Shown here one piece after another: positions 14,379 through 19,380 of a stretch of 19,380 bases of DNA (position 1 is its first letter; each line of letters opens with the position of its first letter). Location of the stretch: NCBI GenBank assembly GCA_903888395.1, contig CAISTO010000102.1:1-19380 (forward strand), in the 5' to 3' direction. The DNA is from an uncultured Bacteroidota bacterium. Its GTDB lineage: Bacteria > Bacteroidota > Bacteroidia > UKL13-3. The translations under genes were made by a program, and so were the position numbers. The notes beneath the pieces are model-generated. The model saw only the letters and a list, made by a program, of their open reading frames with translations. It ran no database searches and was not told the origin of the DNA.

Positions 14379-14437
14379 AAAAAAAATCATAAATCACCAT
14401 TCAACAATCATCCATCACAAATCAAAAATAAAAGCTG
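14379..14437 (+). other. G-free leader before the histidine kinase gene
   Basis: From 14379 to 14433 the plus strand contains no G at all and consists of A-rich text with ATCA/CATC-like words. It would give an unstructured RNA leader in front of the GTG start. No promoter box or ribosome binding site was recognised. Confidence 0.4.
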
Positions 14438-17400
14438 GTGTTTAAAGATAAAAAATTACTTAAATATTTTGTTCAATTCCTGATTTCGATACTGTTATTA
14501 CAGCTTTCGTTTTTGGCTGAACAACGATTTTTAAAAAACACGCCACAGCAGCAGCAAGATACATATATTCGCTTACAAGAGACCATTAGAAACAAAGAAC
14601 TTTCTTTGGTAAAAAACTATCAGAAGTTACTAAAAGATACTATCAATTACGAAAAAAGCTGGTTAAATATAAATGATATTGCCAAACAAGAAAATTGTTA
14701 TATTCAAATATTTAAAAACGATACCTTATTTACCTGGACAAGTAATTTAATTAATGGACAGAAGTTTGGAAATAAATTTAAAGATGGCATAAGTTTTATT
14801 GTAAATAACAATGGTTCTTACTTGGCTTACAGTAAAATAAGTGGCAGCTTCCAATTCATTATTTTTTATAATATTTACGAAGGTTATAACTATAAGAACC
14901 AATATTTAAATAATAAATTCAATGATGATCTAGCCTTTTTAGATAATGGAATCATTAGCCCGCAACCTTTAAAAGGCTTTTCCGATATCAAAGATATTTC
15001 GGATAAATACCTATTTTCCGTTGAAATTTTTAGTAAAAACTACCTAGATAATTTTTGGTTAATTATACTTTCCATTTTTGCCTTAAGTTATTTCTGCATT
15101 AGGCTACATTTACTTTGCAATCATTTATTGTATTTGAACATTGCATTTGGAACATTTTTCTTCTTTTTGGTCATGTTTTTTGTTAAAAAAATATTGCTGA
15201 TTTACCAGCTTCCATCCTATTTATATAAACTCCCATTATTTAGTCCAATAATATATGCCACGAACGATTTTGTTCCTTCTCTTGGCGATTTTTTAGTTGT
15301 AGCATTGATTGCAGTTTGGTTTGTAATTCTTATTGACTCAAAAAGAATTTTAAGCATCAAAGAAAACAATGTTTATATTAAATATTCCAAACTTTTTTTC
15401 TATGTATTAATCACCATCATATCAATAGATTCAGGTATTGACAGCATTAAAAGTTTAGTTTTCGACTCTCAAATATCATTCAGTTTAAAGAATGTTTATT
15501 TGTTAAGTCAATTTAGTTTTTATGGTTTATTCATTGCAGTAATTTTATTGGGAGTTATCCATATTTGTGTTAAAAATTGTTATTTATTTATTACAAAAAA
15601 CAAGTTTAATAATTGGGTGCTTGCCGCAATTATTCTAACTATTTATTTTATTATTCATCCTTTAATTATTCAATATATTTTTGACAGGAAACACATTTAT
15701 TTTTTAGGATCTTCGTGTTTAATTCTTGCTTTTGTGGCTTTTAATTATTTTGTTTCAAAAGCAAATAGATTCCAACATTATTTTATTTTAGTTATTCTTA
15801 TTTCATTTGCTACCAGTTATGCTGTTAATTATTTTTCCGATTTAAAAGACATAGAAAACAGACAGCTTTATGCTAGCAAATTGATTTCTCAAAACGATAT
15901 AAATACCGAATATTTTTTACGTGATATTGAGAAGAAAATTTTAGTTGACAAACAAATAAAATATTACTTTTTAAATGAAATGGCCTCTAAGTCGCAGTTC
16001 AAGAAAAGCATTCAACAGCTTTACTTTACAGGCTATTTAAGCAAATATGAAGTAATTATTTACGACTATGATTCAATAGGAAATCATTTGAATGAAAGGA
16101 ATAATATTTCCTATAATCAGTTGAATGAAATTTATCAAGATCAATCCATTGAAACCATCGATAAATATTTTAAATATTTAAAAACAAGTAGTTTTTTAAA
16201 AGGATATTTATCGAGGTTTTTGGTAAAAAATGGCCGGGTGAATTTGGGTTATGTATTTATTCAATTGCAGCCAAAACTCATTCAAGATGAGAATAGATTT
16301 GAAGAATTACAATTAGAAGGAACAAGTAATACAATTGGATTCAAAAAATTTGATTACAGTTATGCTATTTATAAAAACAAAGCATTAATAAGTCAGAGTG
16401 GAAATTATCCATACAGAACAATCAATAGTAAAACCACAGAACAAGAAATTTTTACCAATTATATTGAAAACGATTTTGAACATTTAGAATATAAAAACGA
16501 TAATCAATTAACTGTTATCGTAAGTAAAAAACATGAAGCATTTTACGAGCCATTGGGTTTATTTTCATTGGTATTTACCTTTTTTACTTTACTACTTATT
16601 TTTTCACTAACGCTTTACACACTAGTAAATTCAAGGTTCTTAAAAGAGTTTAAATTACACAGGAGTAGAACTTATCGATTTTTAAAACATTATATCAATC
16701 GGTTTTTATTTATTAAAGATCCCGATATAGTTTTGATTAGAACCAGGATTCAGGTTTCAATTATTTTAATTGTATTTATTACATTAAGTATTACTGCTTA
16801 TGTTACCATTAGTTTTATTCAATCGGAATATAACAGCAAACAAAATGAAAAATTAAGCAGAAAAATCAGAAGTGTAGTAAATACTTTACAAGGCGAGGCA
16901 TCTGATTATATTGTAAAGAAAAAACAAAATGAAACTAAAGCTTATATTAACCAATTAGCCGATTTTTATGATACTGATATTAGTATCTATAATTTAAATG
17001 GAAGACTAGTTGCAAGTAGTATTAGTAAGGTTTTTGATGAGGGTGTAATTTCTGATTTGATAAATCCTACCGCTTTTTATCATTTAAGTAAATTGAAAGA
17101 ATCTCAGTTTAGTCAATCGGAGCAAATTGCTGATTTCAGCTATTTGGCTGCTTATGTTCCTATATATAAAAATGAAAATGATTTGATAGGTTATGCCCAA
17201 CTTCCTTACTTTAGTAAACGTGCAGATTTATTAAGTGAAATTTCAAGCATTGTTGTAGGTTTTATAAATTTATATGCTTTGCTATTTATAATAATTGGAA
17301 TCATCGCTTATATTATTTCACATAATATTTCATATCCACTTATATTAATTCAACGCCAGTTAAGTATTACCAATTTAGGAAAGAAAAACGAACCCATTTT

Positions 17401-18169
17401 ATGGAACAGAAAAGATGAAATTGGCGACCTTGTGAAGCAATATAATTTAATGATTGACAAGTTAGAGGAAAGTGCCAATAAATTAGCACAAAGCGAACGT
17501 GAAGGTGCTTGGCGAGACATTGCTAGACAAATAGCACATGAAATAAAAAATCCGTTGACACCAATGAAGCTAAGTGTGCAGCATTTACAGCGTGCTTGGA
17601 ACGATAAGCACCCAAAATTAGAAGAAACATTTCATAAGGTAAGTAAAACTATTATTACGCAAATTGATGTGTTAAACGACTTGGCAAGTGAGTTTAGTAA
17701 TTATGCAAAAATGCCAACTCCTGAGTTTAATAATATTAATTTATTGGAAGCCATTCAACCAATTATTGATCTAAATCAAAATGATGAAAACATCAAAATT
17801 ATCAATCAAATTACAGCTGATATTTATGTGTATTTTGACCATAATTATTTGAATAGAACTTTTGTTAATTTAATAAAAAATGCAATCCAAGCCATACCTG
17901 AAGATGCAAAAGGTTTGATAGATATTAGTGCAATTATTGAAAATGATTTTGTTAAAATCAATATCAGTGATAACGGAAAAGGTATAAGTACAAATGATAC
18001 TGCTAAAATTTTTACTCCTTATTTTAGCACCAAAATACATGGAATGGGATTAGGATTACCCATGGTAAAAAACATGATAGAAGCTGCTGGAGGTAAAATT
18101 AGCTTTGCCAGTAACGAAAACATAGGAACTATATTTGAAGTACTTTTGCCAATTGGCAAAGTTGAATAA
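14438..18169 (+). CDS. Large NtrY-like membrane sensor histidine kinase
   Basis: A 1243-residue sensor kinase. One helix (about 10-28) precedes a region of about 175 residues, then roughly seven or eight hydrophobic helices (about 206-475). A soluble segment (about 476-700), helices near 707-729 and 772-793, a second likely extracytoplasmic sensor (about 794-933) and a helix near 936-960 lead to HAMP (about 962-1012). The kinase core has the phosphorylated His H1034 in IAHEIKNPLTPMKLS, the N-box NLIKNAIQAI (about 1143-1152), DNGKGI (1178-1183) and GMGLGLPMVKNMIEAAGG (from 1202). The HEIKNPLTPMK form and the HAMP link resemble NtrY. All kinase motifs are intact. Start is GTG 14438; no earlier ATG gives a sensible helix. 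No response regulator is adjacent, so partner and signal are unknown. Confidence 0.88.
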   Translation: MFKDKKLLKYFVQFLISILLLQLSFLAEQRFLKNTPQQQQDTYIRLQETIRNKELSLVKNYQKLLKDTINYEKSWLNINDIAKQENCYIQIFKNDTLFTWTSNLINGQKFGNKFKDGISFIVNNNGSYLAYSKISGSFQFIIFYNIYEGYNYKNQYLNNKFNDDLAFLDNGIISPQPLKGFSDIKDISDKYLFSVEIFSKNYLDNFWLIILSIFALSYFCIRLHLLCNHLLYLNIAFGTFFFFLVMFFVKKILLIYQLPSYLYKLPLFSPIIYATNDFVPSLGDFLVVALIAVWFVILIDSKRILSIKENNVYIKYSKLFFYVLITIISIDSGIDSIKSLVFDSQISFSLKNVYLLSQFSFYGLFIAVILLGVIHICVKNCYLFITKNKFNNWVLAAIILTIYFIIHPLIIQYIFDRKHIYFLGSSCLILAFVAFNYFVSKANRFQHYFILVILISFATSYAVNYFSDLKDIENRQLYASKLISQNDINTEYFLRDIEKKILVDKQIKYYFLNEMASKSQFKKSIQQLYFTGYLSKYEVIIYDYDSIGNHLNERNNISYNQLNEIYQDQSIETIDKYFKYLKTSSFLKGYLSRFLVKNGRVNLGYVFIQLQPKLIQDENRFEELQLEGTSNTIGFKKFDYSYAIYKNKALISQSGNYPYRTINSKTTEQEIFTNYIENDFEHLEYKNDNQLTVIVSKKHEAFYEPLGLFSLVFTFFTLLLIFSLTLYTLVNSRFLKEFKLHRSRTYRFLKHYINRFLFIKDPDIVLIRTRIQVSIILIVFITLSITAYVTISFIQSEYNSKQNEKLSRKIRSVVNTLQGEASDYIVKKKQNETKAYINQLADFYDTDISIYNLNGRLVASSISKVFDEGVISDLINPTAFYHLSKLKESQFSQSEQIADFSYLAAYVPIYKNENDLIGYAQLPYFSKRADLLSEISSIVVGFINLYALLFIIIGIIAYIISHNISYPLILIQRQLSITNLGKKNEPILWNRKDEIGDLVKQYNLMIDKLEESANKLAQSEREGAWRDIARQIAHEIKNPLTPMKLSVQHLQRAWNDKHPKLEETFHKVSKTIITQIDVLNDLASEFSNYAKMPTPEFNNINLLEAIQPIIDLNQNDENIKIINQITADIYVYFDHNYLNRTFVNLIKNAIQAIPEDAKGLIDISAIIENDFVKINISDNGKGISTNDTAKIFTPYFSTKIHGMGLGLPMVKNMIEAAGGKISFASNENIGTIFEVLLPIGKVE

Positions 18170-18201
18170 ATAAGTTTGAAATAACACTTCAAATAACATT
18201 A

Positions 18202-18234
18202 AAAAAGCCTGCAATAATTAATTGCAGGCTTTTT
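18202..18234. terminator. Bidirectional terminator, kinase / DCC protein
   Basis: Arms AAAAAGCCTGCAAT (18202-18215) and ATTGCAGGCTTTTT (18221-18234) pair perfectly around AATTA. A- and T-runs at the feet allow use from both convergent genes. Confidence 0.9.
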
Positions 18235-18238
18235 GATT

Positions 18239-18640
18239 TTATAAAAATCTATTTCTAGTTTGTTCCGTCATTACCCAGCAAATATTGGATTTGCCAAACA
18301 TTTTGTATCGGTTTTTTGCAATAAATTTATAAATTAAATTATTTATAAATTTTGGAAAAACACTAAATATGCAAATAACTTTGTAAGGCCATTTAAGTTT
18401 ATTGATAATTTTAAATGCAGCTTCTGATTCTATGTAAAATTGATTGTTTTCATAAACAATTACTGAATCAATTCCACTTGAAATAAATTGTTTTTCTTTA
18501 AAAAAATTTGCTGCAAAATCACTTTGTAAACTACAAAATTTAAACTCATGATTTACCTCGTGCTTCAATACAAATTGTACAAATCCATTGCAAAGATTGC
18601 AAACACCATCAAAAAAAACAATTGATTGCTGTTGGTGCAT
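18239..18640 (-). CDS. DCC-family thiol-disulfide oxidoreductase-like protein (DUF393)
   Basis: A 133-residue protein with the DxxCxxC signature of the DCC family near the start: FFDGVCNLCNGF, with D11, C14 and C17. The family is predicted to be thioredoxin-like and possibly thiol-reactive; no substrate is established. The C-terminal part (about 75-130) is hydrophobic and basic (WPYKVICIFSVFPKFINNLIYKFIAKNRYKMFGK), as is usual. Its ATG abuts the stop codon of the DUF983 gene (TAAATG at 18643-18638), implying coupled translation, and a terminator follows it, so it is the last gene of a three-gene minus-strand unit. Confidence 0.85.
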   Translation of the reverse strand: MHQQQSIVFFDGVCNLCNGFVQFVLKHEVNHEFKFCSLQSDFAANFFKEKQFISSGIDSVIVYENNQFYIESEAAFKIINKLKWPYKVICIFSVFPKFINNLIYKFIAKNRYKMFGKSNICWVMTEQTRNRFL

Positions 18641-19042
18641 TTATTTGTTATTCACTAAATCTTTATTGAACCTAACAGGAGAAAAGTAGTATAACATCAA
18701 TACTCTTGAATAACGATAAGTAAAAGGAATGGATGAAAACATGGCTAAAAAAATAGGTATGATATAACCCCAAAACCTTGCTTCATGATTACTGAATGTA
18801 TAAACAAGCACGCCAATTACTAGCATCATACCTGTGGTAATTCCATAACTAACATACATGGCTCCCCAAAAAAAGCCAGGTTCTACTTCAAATGTTAACC
18901 CGCACACACTGCAAGTATCAAACATTTCGGTAAAGCCATTTAATTTTAAAGCACTTTTCTTAAACATTTTACCACTTTGACATTGTGGGCACTTAGCTTT
19001 TAAAACAGCTAAGCCCTTGCTGGGCTCATACTTGTTACACAT
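18641..19042 (-). CDS. DUF983 membrane protein with two CxxC pairs
   Basis: A 133-residue inner-membrane protein of the DUF983 family. The N-terminal part carries two CxxC pairs, KCPQCQSGKMF (C18, C21) and CSVCGLTF (C44, C47), resembling a zinc ribbon. FEVEPGFFWGAMYVSYG (51-67) is the family hallmark before two membrane helices (about 65-84 and 92-109). Function is not established; in several bacteria DUF983 genes lie in cytochrome c oxidase assembly clusters. The start ATG at 19042 is two bases after the stop codon of the gene before it, and its own stop abuts the DCC gene. Confidence 0.87.
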   Translation of the reverse strand: MCNKYEPSKGLAVLKAKCPQCQSGKMFKKSALKLNGFTEMFDTCSVCGLTFEVEPGFFWGAMYVSYGITTGMMLVIGVLVYTFSNHEARFWGYIIPIFLAMFSSIPFTYRYSRVLMLYYFSPVRFNKDLVNNK

Positions 19043-19044
19043 AT

Positions 19045-19305
19045 TTATTTTGAATTATTGGCTAACTTATTTTTAGCACGTACACTTTTGAAATACAAAA
19101 ACAGGAAAATTAAAACTAAAACATATGGGAAAGCCAATAAATACATAATTCCATTATTGAGGGTTTCGCCAACATTTGTATCGCCATTTGCTCTTGCCGA
19201 AACTAATGATTGCTTACACATTGGACATTGAGCATTTATTTTATATGGCAATGAAACCATAAAACCAATTACTAAAATTGCAATGATAATTAACTTGTTT
19301 TTCAT
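19045..19305 (-). CDS. Small exported CPMC membrane protein
   Basis: An 86-residue protein with an N-terminal hydrophobic helix or signal peptide (5-22, possible cleavage before Q26), a CPMC pair just outside the membrane (C27, C30), a short polar stretch rich in N/G/T, and a second helix (about 53-72) with a basic cytoplasmic tail. I recall similar small CPMC proteins of Bacteroidota near cytochrome oxidase and Sco-type copper chaperone genes, so metal or redox work in oxidase assembly is a reasonable guess, not a demonstrated function. It leads a tight unit with the DUF983 and DCC genes. A minus-strand TACATTTG box lies just upstream. Confidence 0.75.
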   Translation of the reverse strand: MKNKLIIIAILVIGFMVSLPYKINAQCPMCKQSLVSARANGDTNVGETLNNGIMYLLAFPYVLVLIFLFLYFKSVRAKNKLANNSK

Positions 19306-19309
19306 ACTT

Positions 19310-19341
19310 CAAATGTATTTAAACGACTTAAAAAATTACAA
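19310..19341 (-). promoter_or_regulatory. Candidate promoter of the CPMC/DUF983/DCC unit
   Basis: On the minus strand, ATTG (ending at 19339) and TACATTTG (19317-19310) are 21 bases apart and fit the Bacteroidota -33 and -7 elements. Transcription would begin within a few bases of the ATG at 19305, giving an almost leaderless mRNA, so the site is less certain. The unit could instead be read from further upstream outside the window. Confidence 0.4.
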
Positions 19342-19380
19342 TGATTTTTATCCAATATTAGTCACTAGCTAAATATGAAT

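Noticed and set aside
1..19380. tRNA, rRNA, CRISPR array, transposase or integrase
   Set aside because: No tRNA-like cloverleaf text, no regularly spaced repeats and no recombinase motif was found on reading both strands; the palindromic elements carry no gene.

Overview
The window reads as chromosomal DNA of a low-G+C member of the Bacteroidota. Four things point there: strong A/T bias, A-rich leaders with no clear Shine-Dalgarno sequences, several start-proximal boxes of the form TAnnTTTG (the -7 element of this phylum), and gene families typical of it (two-domain Nfu, a long NtrY-like kinase, a SNF2 helicase with a long N-terminal region, DUF983 and DCC proteins). I cannot name a genus. 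No rRNA, tRNA, CRISPR array, transposase or phage gene was seen.

Layout. 1-47 may be the tail of a gene entering from the left. 338-919 (+) is an Nfu iron-sulfur carrier, followed by a bidirectional terminator and a convergent GNAT-like protein (975-2093, -). 2147-5756 is the most unusual block. Its core is kdnA-kdnB (3883-5088 and 2675-3754, -), predicted to convert Kdo to 8-amino-Kdo for lipopolysaccharide. On one side is a toxin-antitoxin pair whose ParE-like toxin is cut by an in-frame stop (2147-2655, -). On the other is a divergent, apparently intact RelE/ParE-type pair (5233-5756, +). An imperfect inverted-repeat element lies between kdnA and kdnB. A terminator then separates this block from glutamate dehydrogenase (5813-7090, -) and a short-chain polyprenyl diphosphate synthase (7258-8226, -).

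8430-11558 (+) is a SNF2-family helicase with a TTG start. It converges on mltG (11619-12653, -), a lytic transglycosylase. Divergent from mltG is a pair: an exported CpcT/CpeT-like protein (12748-13368, +), then hldD (13386-14354, +), the ADP-heptose epimerase of the lipopolysaccharide core. A perfect palindrome holding the hldD stop codon follows, then a G-free leader and a 1243-residue membrane histidine kinase (14438-18169, +) with no response regulator in view. After another bidirectional terminator, the right edge carries a tight minus-strand trio (19305-18239): a small CxxC membrane protein, a DUF983 protein and a DCC-family thiol oxidoreductase. It may be the end of a respiratory-oxidase assembly cluster.

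Themes. kdnAB, hldD and mltG concern the cell envelope, kdnAB and hldD specifically the Kdo/heptose inner core. No wholly new multi-gene system is evident. The best leads are the kdnAB unit bracketed by two toxin-antitoxin loci (one broken), the CpcT-like protein outside a phycobilisome setting, and the palindromic intergenic elements.
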